A stretch of 64,000 bases of DNA, taken from positions 1 through 64,000 of the forward strand of contig NZ_JASJOE010000002.1 in the NCBI RefSeq assembly GCF_030163755.1. The letters run 5' to 3'. How positions within the stretch are numbered: the stretch's first letter is position 1; each line of letters starts with the position of its first letter. Positions 36,103 to 46,535 of this stretch are shown here, piece by piece. The notes under the pieces are model-generated. The model ran no database searches. It was not told where the DNA came from and was given only the letters and a program-made list of their open reading frames with translations. The position numbers and the translations under genes were made by a program. This stretch comes from Roseicyclus amphidinii. GTDB lineage: Bacteria > Pseudomonadota > Alphaproteobacteria > Rhodobacterales > Rhodobacteraceae.

Positions 36103-36879
36103 TCAGCCCGACAGGAAATCCTCGAGGATCAGCTGGAAGATCCCCGGCTTCTCGACATGCGCCGCGTGCGATGCGCCGGGGATAACGGCCAGCGAGGCGG
36201 CGGGAAGCCGTGTCCAGAGCTGTTCCACTTGCGGCCATCGGTAGGACCGGTCCCGGTCGCCCCAGACCACCAGCGACGGCATGGTCAGGCCGGAAATCCC
36301 CGCGCGCCCGTCCCAGTCGGCCATTGCGCCCAGCGCGGCCTCGGCCGCCGATGGATCGGCTTGCGCGCCGATGGCCGCGATGGCTTCGAAGGCCGGGTGC
36401 GCCTCGCCGTGCAGGAACCACGTGGCGGCGATGCGGCGCGCCGTCGGCGCCACGCCATCCGCGAGCAGGCGCTCGAGCGACACGCCGATCGGCTCGAACC
36501 GGTCCGGCATCAGGCCGAGCGGCCCGGTGCCGTAGAGGACCAGCCGCCCGATCCGCGGCGTGATGCGGCGCGCGACCTCCTGGGCGATCATGCCGCCCAT
36601 GGAATGCCCGACGAGGTTGAACCGGTCGATGCCGCGGGCGTCCAGATCGGCGATCACCTGCTCGGCGAAGCCGCCGATCGACGTGGGGGCAGGCCGCCGG
36701 CTGGCCGTCCCGAAGCCGGGCAGGTCGAGCGCCACGGTGCGGAAGCGCCCGGCAAGACCTGCCTCGAGCTCGGCCCATTGCGCCGATCCCCCGAGGTAGC
36801 CGTGCACGAGAACCAGCGGCAGGGCCTCGACATCCGGCGCATCGGCCGGGTGAAGGTGGACATCGCGCGACAGGGTCAT
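36103..36879 (-). CDS. Alpha/beta hydrolase
   Basis: The 258-residue protein has LVLVHGYLGGSAQWAEL (oxyanion region), the nucleophile elbow GHSMGG at about residue 90, WGDRDRSYRW with the acid, and ASHAAHVEKP with the histidine near the end. ATG 36879 overlaps the stop of dctM (ATGA), so it is co-transcribed with the TRAP genes and may process the imported compound. The substrate is unknown. Confidence 0.88.
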   Translation of the reverse strand: MTLSRDVHLHPADAPDVEALPLVLVHGYLGGSAQWAELEAGLAGRFRTVALDLPGFGTASRRPAPTSIGGFAEQVIADLDARGIDRFNLVGHSMGGMIAQEVARRITPRIGRLVLYGTGPLGLMPDRFEPIGVSLERLLADGVAPTARRIAATWFLHGEAHPAFEAIAAIGAQADPSAAEAALGAMADWDGRAGISGLTMPSLVVWGDRDRSYRWPQVEQLWTRLPAASLAVIPGASHAAHVEKPGIFQLILEDFLSG

Positions 36880-38177
36880 TGCATCTGCTCGGGCAGCCAC
36901 AGGGCCAGCTGCGGGAAGGCGATCAGAAGCCCGATGAGCAGCACCAGCGCCCCGATGAACGGCAGGCAGCCCCGGATCACCTGGCCTATGCTGACCTGTC
37001 CCCGGCTGATCCCCTGGATGACGTAGAGGTTCAGCCCCACGGGCGGCGTCAGCACCGCGATCTCCATCGTCACGGTGTAGACCACGCCGAACCAGATCAG
37101 GTCGAAGCCCGCCGCCGCCATCAGCGGAAAGATCGTGGGCAGGGTGATGAAGGTCATCGAGACCGGCTCGAGGAACATGCCCAACAGGATGTAGAACACC
37201 AGCACGATGGCCAGCACGGTGTAGGGCGACAACTCGAAGCTCAGGAACAGCTCGGTGAATTCCTGCGGCACGCGGTAATAGGTGAGCACGAAGCCGAAGA
37301 GCGTGCCCGCCGAGAGCAGCAGGCCGAGGTAACCCATGGTGCGCATCGTGGAAAAGAGCGCGTCCTTGAAGCCCGCCCAGCGCAGGCCGCCCACGCCGAA
37401 GGCGAGGATCACCGTGAGAAGCGCGGCCACCGCCGCGGCCTCCGTGGGCGTGGCGATGCCGCCGTAGATGGCGACCGTGATGACAAGGCCGATGAGCGCG
37501 ATGGGCCCGACGGTCGCCCCGATCTGGAACAGGGTCATCCGCGCCGCCTGTTCACTGGCGGGGATGTCGTCGGGGTGGATCACGCCCCAGATCATCACGA
37601 CGACGGAAAAGAGCGTCGCAAGGATCAGCCCCGGCACGACGCCCGCGATGAACAGGTCGCCGATGCTCTGGTCGGTGACGATCCCGTAGAACAGCAGGAT
37701 CAGGCTGGGCGGCAACAGCACCGAAAGCGTGCCGCCCGCAGCCAGAACGCCCGACGACAGCTCCTTGCCGTAGCCGAGGCGCAGCATCTCGGGCAGCGCG
37801 ACGCCGCCGATGGTCAGCGACCCCACCATGGACGAGCCCGACACCGCGCCGAAGCCCGCGCAGGCCCCGATGGAGCCATAGGCCGCCGAGCCCCGGACCC
37901 GCACCCCCTGGTGCAGGAACTGGTAGAGCCTCGGGCCGATATGCGACCTGCCGATCAGCTCGCCGAGGAAGACGAAGAGCGGCACGGCGAGCAGGATGTA
38001 GTTGATCCACACCCCCCAGAGCTTCAGCTGCGACGAGACCAGCGAGGTCTGGAAACTCTGGATCTGCCACAGGAACGGCAGCGACGCGGCCGCGAGGGCG
38101 AAGGGAATGGGCAGGCCCATCCCGATCAGCAGGACGAGAAGACCGAGCAGCCCGAGACCGACTTCATACCATTCCAT
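36876..38177 (-). CDS. dctM: TRAP transporter large membrane subunit
   Basis: The 433-residue protein has about 12-13 membrane helices and the DctM blocks GSSMVGSLTIGGVALPEMLR at about residue 113, GGTLSVLLPPS and GIATPTEAAAVAAL. It drives sodium-coupled import of an organic acid presented by DctP. The order in transcription is dctP-dctQ-dctM-hydrolase. The substrate may be a sulfonate or carboxylate, given the nearby cuyA, but this is inference. Confidence 0.95.
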   Translation of the reverse strand: MEWYEVGLGLLGLLVLLIGMGLPIPFALAAASLPFLWQIQSFQTSLVSSQLKLWGVWINYILLAVPLFVFLGELIGRSHIGPRLYQFLHQGVRVRGSAAYGSIGACAGFGAVSGSSMVGSLTIGGVALPEMLRLGYGKELSSGVLAAGGTLSVLLPPSLILLFYGIVTDQSIGDLFIAGVVPGLILATLFSVVVMIWGVIHPDDIPASEQAARMTLFQIGATVGPIALIGLVITVAIYGGIATPTEAAAVAALLTVILAFGVGGLRWAGFKDALFSTMRTMGYLGLLLSAGTLFGFVLTYYRVPQEFTELFLSFELSPYTVLAIVLVFYILLGMFLEPVSMTFITLPTIFPLMAAAGFDLIWFGVVYTVTMEIAVLTPPVGLNLYVIQGISRGQVSIGQVIRGCLPFIGALVLLIGLLIAFPQLALWLPEQMQ

Positions 38178-38180
38178 CGC

Positions 38181-38681
38181 TTACAACTCCTCGGACGGGG
38201 TCAGGGCGACGCGCGCAAGGCGCAGCACCGCGTAGACCGTGAAGACGATCAGAGACAGCGCCCCCGGCGCCCAGAAGATCCAGCGCGGCCACAGCAGGAT
38301 CTCGGAGGAGGAGCCGGAGTTGAAGGCGCGGATCGTGGCGTTGCCCGCCGCCGTCGCAAGGAACATCCCCACGCCCAGCATCAGGGCCAGGTTGACCAGC
38401 GCCACGATCTTGCGGCCCTTGGCCGGCAGCCGGTCGGTCAGCATCGTGACCCTCGGATAGGCATCCTCGCGCAGCGCGTAGGCGAGGCCTGCGAAGGCCA
38501 CCGGGAACAGAAGCAGCGCGGTCGCCTCGGTCACCATGCGGTCCGGTGAATTCAGCGCGTAGCGGGTGAAGACGCCGTAGCTGATCCACACCATCTGAAC
38601 GAGGATGATGCAGGCCCCGGCCGCCGCCAGCCAGACGACGAGCCTTTCGACATGTCGGATCAATCCGTCGAGTTGCGTCAC
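38181..38681 (-). CDS. dctQ: TRAP transporter small membrane subunit
   Basis: The 166-residue protein has four membrane helices with the pattern of DctQ, including WISYGVFTRYALNSPDRM at about residue 31 and an AFAGLAYALREDAYPRV block. It pairs with DctM and lies 3 bases upstream of it. Confidence 0.92.
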   Translation of the reverse strand: MTQLDGLIRHVERLVVWLAAAGACIILVQMVWISYGVFTRYALNSPDRMVTEATALLLFPVAFAGLAYALREDAYPRVTMLTDRLPAKGRKIVALVNLALMLGVGMFLATAAGNATIRAFNSGSSSEILLWPRWIFWAPGALSLIVFTVYAVLRLARVALTPSEEL

Positions 38682-38773
38682 TGCCGCGCCCCCGTGAAAC
38701 TGTTGCCGTGCAAACGGATCAAGGTGCCGCGGGCCAAGGCAATCGGCCCGCGGTCCTTCGGTTCAGGAGAGCG

Positions 38774-39763
<990 letters not shown>

Positions 39764-39973
39764 GCGATGATCCCCGTTGAGATGGTTTTCGATTGGCCCG
39801 GGTTTCAGCCCCGGTGTCCCGTCTTGGCCGCACAGAGCGTGGGCAGATGCTGAAACGGTAGGCGAGTCTCCGGCATCTGCGCCAATGCTTTTCCCTCAAA
39901 CAACTATTCCAAACTTGCATAACCCTGCGCCTCGCTTAGGCTCGATCTCCGGCGGAACCGGACGGGGTGCGCG

Positions 39974-40858
39974 ATGGACATCAACTGGCTGATCGACTTC
40001 GTCTGCCTTGGCCGGACGCTGAATTTCTCGCGCGCCGCCGAGGAGCGCAACATCACCCAATCGGCCTTCAGCCGCCGCATCCGCTCGCTCGAGTCCTGGG
40101 TCGGAACCGCGCTGGTCGACCGCTCGAGCTACCCGGTGCAGCTTACGCCGGCGGGCAAACAATTCCTGTCGACCGCGCAGGTCACCATGGCGCAGCTCAC
40201 CGATGCGCGGCAGGCGATTCGCGCGGCGGAAAGCAACAAGCTGCCGCTCCAGCGCATCGCGGCGCTGCACGCGATCTCGGTGAATTACCTGCAGCCGCGC
40301 CTGACGGAATTCGCAACCACGATGCCGGAGCTGCGCACCCGCGTGGTGTCGGACACCATGGCCGCGTGCTGCCAGCTCCTGACCGACGGCGGCTGCGAGT
40401 TCCTGCTCTATTACCGTCACCAGCATGTCGAGCCGATCCTCGACGAGACCCGCTTTGCCCGAAAGGACATCTGCACCGAAGACCTGATCCCGGTCGCGCA
40501 GCAGGCCGCGGCGCTGCGGCATGGCTGGACGCTGGGCGGCCCCAGCCGCGCGCCGGTGCCCTATCTCGGCTACGATCCCGACACCTTCCTCGGCAGCGTG
40601 GTGGATCGCACCATCGGCCAGCGCGAGACGACGCTGGATATCCGCTACATGGACGCGCTCGCCGAGGCCCTGAAGCGGCAGGCGGTGGCGGGCGGCGGCG
40701 TCGCGTGGCTGCCCGCTTTCTCGATTGTCGAGGAACTGGCCGACGGGCGGCTGGTGCGCATGGGCGGCCCGTCGTGGACAGCGCGCCTGACGATTTCGCT
40801 GTTCTGTTCGCCCGAGCGCCTCGACAAGATCGGGCGTGCGCTATGGGAAGCCTTCTGA
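39974..40858 (+). CDS. LysR-family transcriptional regulator (next to TRAP operon)
   Basis: The 294-residue protein has the N-terminal LysR helix-turn-helix, LNFSRAAEERNITQSAFSRRIRSLE, then a periplasmic-binding-like effector domain. It is divergent from dctP, the usual layout for a LysR controlling its neighbour. Its end overlaps by 18 bases the end of a second LysR gene on the opposite strand. Confidence 0.9.
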   Translation: MDINWLIDFVCLGRTLNFSRAAEERNITQSAFSRRIRSLESWVGTALVDRSSYPVQLTPAGKQFLSTAQVTMAQLTDARQAIRAAESNKLPLQRIAALHAISVNYLQPRLTEFATTMPELRTRVVSDTMAACCQLLTDGGCEFLLYYRHQHVEPILDETRFARKDICTEDLIPVAQQAAALRHGWTLGGPSRAPVPYLGYDPDTFLGSVVDRTIGQRETTLDIRYMDALAEALKRQAVAGGGVAWLPAFSIVEELADGRLVRMGGPSWTARLTISLFCSPERLDKIGRALWEAF

Positions 40859-41734
40859 GACACCCCCCGCGTTGTCGCGGATCACGTCCCAGCCCCGCTG
40901 CGCCCCCTCGCGTCCGGACCCGGCCAGGCGCAGCATCCGGATGTCGAGCGGCAGGTCCGGCCCGGCCTCCGCCACCCGCCGCAACCGCCCGTTGTCGAGG
41001 TCTGGCTGCACCAGCGCCTGCGGCAGCCACGCCACGGCGAGCCCCTCGACGGCATAGCGATAGGCCGCCAGCGTCAGAGCCGTCTCTATCCGCCGGTGCA
41101 GAACGATGTCCTCCGGCAGGTCGCGCCAGAGCTCCGCGACGAGCCCGCCGAAGAAGACATCGGAGGGGTAGGCCACCACGGGCAGGGCGCCGTTGGCCGA
41201 CCGCTCCAGCCCCGGCGCGGCCACGGGGATCAACCGGTCCTGGCCGATCTGGCAGACCTCGAAGGCCGAGCCGGGTTCGGGCACCCCGTCCGCGGCGGCA
41301 TAGCTGATCACAAGGTCGGCTGCGCCGGACAGCAGCATGAGCAGGCATTCGTCCTGGTTGCCGGATCGGATGCGCACCGGCTCGAACCCCGCGCAGGACA
41401 GGGCGCGCACGATGCCGGGCGACACCGTCGCGCTGATGGCGTGCTGGCAGGCCAGCGTGATCGCCCCGCCGCCCGCAGCGGCTTCGGACAGGTCCCTGAG
41501 AAGCGTGGATTGCTGCTGCAATCCCGCGCGGAGGGCAGGCTCGAGCGCATGGGTGACCGGCAGGATCTCGACGGGCTTGCGCCGTCGGTCGAACAGGGGG
41601 CCGCCCAGATGGTCCTCGATGGCGTCCATCCGCCGGGTGAAGGCCGATTGCGTGACGTGGCGCGCCTCGGCCGCGCGCGCGAAGGAGCCGGTGTCGATCA
41701 CGGCGAGAATGTCGGCGATCCAATCGTGACGCAT
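40841..41734 (-). CDS. LysR-family transcriptional regulator (probable CuyR)
   Basis: The 297-residue protein has the helix-turn-helix GSFARAAEARHVTQSAFTRRMDAIE and a long effector domain. ATG 41734 gives the family start; a further 15 upstream codons are open but unlikely. It is divergent from cuyA with 108 bases between. That gap is AT-rich and holds TTATCA/TGATAA repeats at 41764 and 41804. It probably senses cysteate or a product and controls cuyA-cuyZ. Confidence 0.9.
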   Translation of the reverse strand: MRHDWIADILAVIDTGSFARAAEARHVTQSAFTRRMDAIEDHLGGPLFDRRRKPVEILPVTHALEPALRAGLQQQSTLLRDLSEAAAGGGAITLACQHAISATVSPGIVRALSCAGFEPVRIRSGNQDECLLMLLSGAADLVISYAAADGVPEPGSAFEVCQIGQDRLIPVAAPGLERSANGALPVVAYPSDVFFGGLVAELWRDLPEDIVLHRRIETALTLAAYRYAVEGLAVAWLPQALVQPDLDNGRLRRVAEAGPDLPLDIRMLRLAGSGREGAQRGWDVIRDNAGGVSEGFP

Positions 41735-41842
41735 GACAGGCCTCAAGTTGCGCGTTTCGCATCTTATCATGCAAATCATCCGTTATTTTTTCAACCGATA
41801 CCCTGATAACTGCCGGTTTGTTCAAATCAGGGAGACGCCGCC

Positions 41843-42844
41843 ATGAACCTCGCCCGCTTTCCGCGCCATTTCCTCGCGCATCTGCCCACGCCGCTTGAAC
41901 GGCTCGACCGCCTGTCGGCCGAGCTTGGCGGGCCGGAGATCTGGATCAAGCGCGACGACTGCACCGGCCTGTCGACCGGCGGCAACAAGACCCGCAAGCT
42001 GGAATTCCTGATGGCCGAGGCGCTGCTGCAGGGCGCGGATATGGTGATGACACAGGGCGCGACCCAGTCGAACCACGCCCGCCAGACCGCGGCCTTCGCC
42101 GCCAAGCTGGGCCTTGGCTGCCACCTGCTGCTGGAGGATCGCACCGGGTCGAACGACCCCAACTACAAGGGCAACGGCAACGTCCTGCTCGACCACCTGC
42201 ACGGCGCCACCACCGAGACGCGGCCGGGCGGGGTCGACATGAACGCCGAGATGGAGAGCGTCGCCGACCGCTTCCGCGCCGAGGGGCGGAGCGTCTACAC
42301 GATCCCCGGCGGCGGCTCCAACGCGACCGGGGCGCTGGGCTACGTGAACTGCGCCTTCGAGCTGCTGGGGCAGTTGAACGACCGCGCGCTGGCCGTGGAC
42401 CACATCGTCACCGCCACCGGCAGCGCGGGCACGCAGGCGGGCCTGATCACCGGGCTCAAGGCCTGCAACGCCCAGATCCCGCTTCTGGGCATCGGCGTGC
42501 GCGCACCCCAGCCGGTGCAGGAGGGCAATGTCTTTGCGCTGGCCTGCAAGACCGCCGAGAAACTCGGCTGCCCCGGCATCGTGACGCGCGAGGACGTGGT
42601 GGCGAACACCGATTACGTGGGCGCGGGCTACGGCATCCCGACCGAGGGCGGCCTCGAGGCGATCCGGATGTTCGCCCAGCTCGAGGGCATCCTGCTCGAC
42701 CCGGTCTACTCGGCCAAGGGGGCGGCAGGGCTGATCGACTTGATCCGCAAGGGCCATTTCGCCAAGGGCGAGCGCATCGTGTTCTTGCACACCGGGGGCG
42801 CGGCCGCGCTGTTCGGCTACGATCAGGCGCTGGCCACGGCCTGA
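41843..42844 (+). CDS. cuyA: L-cysteate sulfo-lyase
   Basis: The 333-residue PLP enzyme of the D-cysteine desulfhydrase/ACC deaminase fold has the PLP lysine in [12 protein letters not shown] at about residue 49, [20 protein letters not shown] and the [15 protein letters not shown] phosphate loop. Its sequence is very close to CuyA of Silicibacter pomeroyi as I recall it. CuyA cleaves L-cysteate to pyruvate, ammonia and sulfite. D-cysteine desulfhydrase is the alternative, but the next gene is a sulfite/sulfate exporter, which favours CuyA. Confidence 0.88.
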   Translation: MNLARFPRHFLAHLPTPLERLDRLSAELGGPEIWIKRDDCTGLSTGGNKTRKLEFLMAEALLQGADMVMTQGATQSNHARQTAAFAAKLGLGCHLLLEDRTGSNDPNYKGNGNVLLDHLHGATTETRPGGVDMNAEMESVADRFRAEGRSVYTIPGGGSNATGALGYVNCAFELLGQLNDRALAVDHIVTATGSAGTQAGLITGLKACNAQIPLLGIGVRAPQPVQEGNVFALACKTAEKLGCPGIVTREDVVANTDYVGAGYGIPTEGGLEAIRMFAQLEGILLDPVYSAKGAAGLIDLIRKGHFAKGERIVFLHTGGAAALFGYDQALATA

Positions 42845-42847
42845 TCC

Positions 42848-43852
42848 GTGCGACCCCGGGCGCATCTTTGGCAAGCAGCCCCCGCCGGTTGGGGGCCCGC
42901 GTTGCGCGGGCTCCTGCTGGCCGGGATGGTCGCGGCCGCCGCGACCTTTCTGTCCGAGAGCTACGGCGCGCCGGTCATGCTTTTCGCGCTGCTGATCGGG
43001 ATGTCGCTGCACGCGGTGGCCGACCAACCGGCCTGTGCGAGCGGGGTCAGGATCGCCTCGCAGACATTGCTGCGCTGGGGTGTCGCCCTGATGGGTCTGC
43101 GCCTTGGCCTCGAGGATGTCGCGGGCCTCGGGTGGCAGCCGGTCGCAGCCATCGTCGTGCTGGTGGGCGCGACCCTTGGCGCTGGGGTGTTCCTGTCCTA
43201 CGCCTTTGGTCGGCAAAAGGCCTTCGGCCTTCTGGCGGGCGGCTCCGTTGCGATCTGCGGGGCCTCGGCGGCGCTGGCCATCGCCTCTGTCCTGCCGCGG
43301 CGCGAAGGGCGCGAGGCCGATACCCTTCTGGTGATCACCGCCGTGACCATCCTGTCGACCATCGCCATGGTCGGCTATCCGGTTCTCTTCCAGGCGCTTG
43401 GGTTCGGCCCGACCGAAACCGCCTTCCTGATCGGGGCCACCATTCATGACGTGGCGCAGGTGGCGGGCGCGGGCCATTCCATCAGCGAGGAGGTCGGCGT
43501 CATGGCGACCTTCGTCAAGATGTTGCGCGTGGCGCTGCTGCCCGTCGTGCTGCTGCTGGTCGTCGCCGTCATGCGCGACGGTGGCGACGGCCGGACCCGG
43601 CTGCCGTGGTTCGTCGTGCTGTTCGCGGCGCTCGCCATCCTCGGCAACACCGGGTTGCTCCCCGCCCCGCTGGTCGCGCAGCTGATCGTCCTGTCCCAAG
43701 CCTGCCTCGTCATCGCCATCGCCGCACTGGGTCTCAGGACGAACCTGGGACGCATCCTGCAGGTCGACATGCGGTACACCGCGATGCTCGTTCTTCTCAC
43801 GCTGTTCCTGTTGGGCGCAGCGGTGGGTCTCGTGACGGTCATGGGCCTCTGA
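42848..43852 (+). CDS. cuyZ: Putative sulfite/sulfate exporter, YeiH family (CuyZ-like)
   Basis: The 334-residue protein has about ten membrane helices and the UPF0324/YeiH blocks: RWGVALMGLRLGLEDVA, GGSVAICGASAALAIASVLP and ATIHDVAQVAGAGHSISEEV. In desulfonating bacteria this family exports the sulfite or sulfate released. It starts 3 bases after cuyA, so it is co-transcribed. Confidence 0.84.
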   Translation: MRPRAHLWQAAPAGWGPALRGLLLAGMVAAAATFLSESYGAPVMLFALLIGMSLHAVADQPACASGVRIASQTLLRWGVALMGLRLGLEDVAGLGWQPVAAIVVLVGATLGAGVFLSYAFGRQKAFGLLAGGSVAICGASAALAIASVLPRREGREADTLLVITAVTILSTIAMVGYPVLFQALGFGPTETAFLIGATIHDVAQVAGAGHSISEEVGVMATFVKMLRVALLPVVLLLVVAVMRDGGDGRTRLPWFVVLFAALAILGNTGLLPAPLVAQLIVLSQACLVIAIAALGLRTNLGRILQVDMRYTAMLVLLTLFLLGAAVGLVTVMGL

Positions 43853-43924
43853 CCCGTCGCGCCATGGCAGCGCGCCACGGCTTCGCCCCCCTTGTCTTCG
43901 CTGTGACGACGTGAAAGCCTCGCA

Positions 43925-44009
43925 CCCGCAACAGGGGCGTCCGCTGCGCGCGGGCTGAGAAGCACCCTTCGAACCTGACCCGGATCATGCCGGCGGAGGA
44001 AGTTGCGGG
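43925..44009 (+). promoter_or_regulatory. TPP riboswitch (THI element)
   Basis: The conserved core GGGCTGAGA, then CCCTTCGAACCTGACC, GGATCATGCC and GGCGGAGGAAG is present in order. Helix P1 is closed by a perfect 8-base pairing of CCCGCAAC (43925-43932) with GTTGCGGG (44002-44009). It precedes thiM-thiE-thiD and should repress them when thiamine diphosphate is bound. Confidence 0.95.
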
Positions 44010-44044
44010 GATGGCTCGATGGGGATCGCCGTCTTCCGTCCCGC

Positions 44045-44065
44045 GCCTCCGCCAGAAAAGGAGGC
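44045..44065 (+). promoter_or_regulatory. Hairpin that masks the thiM ribosome-binding site
   Basis: GCCTCC (44045-44050) can pair with GGAGGC (44060-44065), a 6-base stem with a 9-base loop. The 3' arm is the Shine-Dalgarno sequence of thiM, whose ATG is at 44069. This fits a translational expression platform of the TPP riboswitch. Confidence 0.62.
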
Positions 44066-44068
44066 ATA

Positions 44069-44860
44069 ATGCAGACCCCAGGACCGGCCCTGAGCGCCAT
44101 GCGCGCCGAGTGCCCGCTTGTTCACAACATCACCAATTTCGTGGCCATGAACGTGATGGCGAATGTCTTGCTGGCCGTCGGCGCCTCGCCGGCCATGGTC
44201 CATGCGCTCGAGGAGGTCGCGGATTTCGCAGCCCTGTCGCAGGCGTTGACCGTCAATATCGGCACGGTCGATCCCGACTGGGGTGCCGCGATGCAGGAGG
44301 CCGCCACCGTGATGGCAGCGGCCCGTCGCCCCTGGGTCTTCGACCCCGTCGGCGTGGCCGCCACGCGGTTCCGACAGGACCTGTCGGCAAGCTTGCTGGA
44401 GCTCGAGCCGACCGTGGTGCGCGGCAATGCCTCGGAAATCCTTGCCCTGGCCGGTCTCGGCGGAGCCGCGCGCGGGGTCGACGCCGGTGACAGCGTGGAG
44501 GCCGCCGAGACCGCGGCGCGCGCCTTGGCCAAGCGTACCCGCGGCGTGATCGCCGTCTCCGGCCCGGTGGATTACGTGACGGACGGCACGCGCGCAGCGC
44601 GCGTCGCCAACGGCCACCCGATGATGGCGCAGGTGACCGCCATGGGATGCGCGTTGAACGGGGTCATCGCGGCCTTCTGCGTGGGTCAGCCGCCATTCGA
44701 GGCGACCGTCGCGGCGCTGGCGGCATACGGGGTCGCGGGCGAGATCGCCGCCCGAACGGCGCAGGGGCCGGGCAGCTTTCAGCCGGCTTTCCTCGATGCG
44801 CTCCATGGCCTTGCGCCCGAGACCCTGGACGCCGCAGCCCGGATCGAGGTCGCGGCATGA
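44069..44860 (+). CDS. thiM: Hydroxyethylthiazole kinase
   Basis: The 263-residue protein has the ThiM blocks CPLVHNITNFVAMNVMANVL near residue 15, GASPAM, PWVFDPVGVAATRFR at about 90, VVRGNASEILALAG and TAMGCALNGVIAAF at about 190. In most ThiM proteins the catalytic cysteine block reads GCGC or GCAL, as here. It phosphorylates the thiazole alcohol for thiamine salvage. ATG 44069 follows AAGGAGG, which the upstream hairpin can sequester. Confidence 0.94.
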   Translation: MQTPGPALSAMRAECPLVHNITNFVAMNVMANVLLAVGASPAMVHALEEVADFAALSQALTVNIGTVDPDWGAAMQEAATVMAAARRPWVFDPVGVAATRFRQDLSASLLELEPTVVRGNASEILALAGLGGAARGVDAGDSVEAAETAARALAKRTRGVIAVSGPVDYVTDGTRAARVANGHPMMAQVTAMGCALNGVIAAFCVGQPPFEATVAALAAYGVAGEIAARTAQGPGSFQPAFLDALHGLAPETLDAAARIEVAA

Positions 44861-45465
44861 TCGGGCCGGTCTACGTGGTGACCGACCCTGCCGCGCCGAT
44901 GCCGGTGGCCGAGCAGGCGATGGCTGCCGCCCGCGGCGGCGCCTGGGCTGTCCAGATCCGGGACAAGAGCGCCCCCGATGACGAGATCGCGCGGCTTGCC
45001 GACATGCTGCTGGGGGCGCTCGCTCCGATGGGGGTGCGTGTCTTCGTCAATGACCGGGCCGAGGTTGCCCGCCGCACCGGGGCCGACCTCCACATCGGGC
45101 AGCGCGACATCGACCCGCTGCGCGCGCGCGCACTGATCGCGTCCGATGCGCTGCTCGGCCTGTCGATCGAGACCGTGGCGCAATGCGCGGCCATCCCCGA
45201 GGGCGTGGACTATATCGGCGCGGGCCCGGTCCGGGCCACGGCGACCAAGCCCGATGCGGCCCCACCCACGGGGCCCGAGGGGCTGGCGCGCATCGTCGCG
45301 GCCTCGCCCGTCCCGACCATCGCGATCGGCGGCCTGACCCTGCACGACATCGCGGCCCTGAAACAGGCCGGCGCATTGGGGCTTGCCGTCGTGTCGGCCG
45401 TGGTGCGGGCCACCAACCCCGAAGAGGCGACCCGCGCCCTCGTCGACGCATGGAGGCAGGCATGA
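44857..45465 (+). CDS. thiE: Thiamine-phosphate synthase
   Basis: The 202-residue TIM-barrel protein has AVQIRDK for pyrophosphate binding, VFVNDRAEVARRTGADLHIG at about residue 62, DYIGAGPVRATATK and PTIAIGGL. It joins HMP-PP and thiazole phosphate. ATG 44857 overlaps the thiM stop (ATGA). Confidence 0.94.
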   Translation: MIGPVYVVTDPAAPMPVAEQAMAAARGGAWAVQIRDKSAPDDEIARLADMLLGALAPMGVRVFVNDRAEVARRTGADLHIGQRDIDPLRARALIASDALLGLSIETVAQCAAIPEGVDYIGAGPVRATATKPDAAPPTGPEGLARIVAASPVPTIAIGGLTLHDIAALKQAGALGLAVVSAVVRATNPEEATRALVDAWRQA

Positions 45466-46268
45466 TCCCCAACATCCTTACCATCGCAGGCTCGGACCCC
45501 TCGGGCGGTGCGGGCATCCAGGCCGACCTCAAGGCGATCTCGGCCAATGGCGGCTATGGGATGGCCGCGATCACCGCGCTGACGGCACAGAACACCCAAG
45601 GCGTGCGCGCCGTTGCCTTGACCGACCCCGGCATGGTGGCCGCCCAGGTTGCAGCGATCCGCGACGACATCCGCATCGACGCGGTGAAGATCGGAATGCT
45701 GGGCAACGCGAAGATCATCGAGGCGGTGGCGGATGCGGTGGCGGGCCTGATGGTGCCCGTGGTTCTGGACCCCGTGATGGTGGCCAAGGGGGGCGACCGC
45801 CTCTTGGCGGCCGACGCCGTCACCGCGCTGCGCGACCGGCTGTTGCCCCTCGCCTCGGTCATCACCCCGAACCTGCCCGAGGCCGCGGACCTGCTGGATG
45901 CCGAGGAGGCAACGGACCGGTCCGCCATGGCGGCGCAAGCCGCGGCCCTGTTGTCCCTCGGGCCGGATGCGGTGCTGCTGAAAGGCGGGCATCTTGCAGG
46001 GGGCGACAGTCCCGACCTCCTGCTGACCCCGGATGGCCCGCGCTGGTTCGACGGCCAGCGCCTTGCGACGCGCAACACCCACGGCACCGGATGCACCCTG
46101 TCCTCCGCGCTGGCAACGCAGCTCGGCCATGGCCTGACCCTCCCGTCGGCCATGGCCCACGCGAAAACCTACATCGCAACGGCCATAGCCCGTTCGGGCG
46201 ATCTGACAGTCGGGTCAGGACACGGCCCCGTGCATCATTTCCATGAACTCCATCACAAGGCATCCTGA
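45462..46268 (+). CDS. thiD: Hydroxymethylpyrimidine/phosphomethylpyrimidine kinase
   Basis: The 268-residue ribokinase-fold protein has TIAGSDPSGGAGIQADLKAI at the start, VKIGMLGN, PVVLDPVMVAKGG, ITPNLPEA and the anion hole NTHGTGCTLSSALA at about residue 203. It phosphorylates HMP and HMP-P. ATG 45462 overlaps the thiE stop (ATGA). No rho-independent terminator is obvious after it. Confidence 0.95.
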   Translation: MIPNILTIAGSDPSGGAGIQADLKAISANGGYGMAAITALTAQNTQGVRAVALTDPGMVAAQVAAIRDDIRIDAVKIGMLGNAKIIEAVADAVAGLMVPVVLDPVMVAKGGDRLLAADAVTALRDRLLPLASVITPNLPEAADLLDAEEATDRSAMAAQAAALLSLGPDAVLLKGGHLAGGDSPDLLLTPDGPRWFDGQRLATRNTHGTGCTLSSALATQLGHGLTLPSAMAHAKTYIATAIARSGDLTVGSGHGPVHHFHELHHKAS

Positions 46269-46391
46269 CCATGTCCCGCGCCATCGAACAGCAGAAAGAC
46301 CCGATCACCGGAGGCGCAAAGCGCGGCCCCGGCACATCGGTCGGCCGCGTGTTCTGCCGGAGCGGGGCGCGCTGAAAGATCACAGCGAACG

Positions 46392-46535
46392 TCAGCTCCC
46401 GCCCTTTGCGAAGCCGACAGCGACCGCGATGTAGTGTCTGTCGTGAACGGTCTTGTTCCAGCGCCAGTCGGAGCAACCTGCCTCCCGAGGTGCCTGGGCC
46501 ACGTAGACCACAGCGCCGAGTCGGGAGCGCGTCAT
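46392..46535 (-). CDS. Possible small frame between thiD and tRNA-Pro
   Basis: A 47-codon frame from ATG 46535 encodes a peptide containing CSDWRWNKTVHDRHYIAVAV and ending FAKGGS. The frame is open for 19 more codons upstream. The residue mix looks protein-like, but there is no ribosome-binding site and no family. It may be a relic. The rest of the 355-base gap (46269-46623) holds nothing I recognise. Confidence 0.2.
   Translation of the reverse strand: MTRSRLGAVVYVAQAPREAGCSDWRWNKTVHDRHYIAVAVGFAKGGS

Noticed and set aside
36879-38549. Very long + strand open frame (556 codons) across the TRAP genes
   Set aside because: It is antisense to dctM and dctQ, and its translation is a His/Arg/Gln/Asp-rich shadow typical of the reverse frame of GC-rich membrane-protein genes.
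39764-39973. Specific LysR operator between dctP and the divergent LysR gene
   Set aside because: I see no T-N11-A repeat clear enough to mark among several weak candidates.
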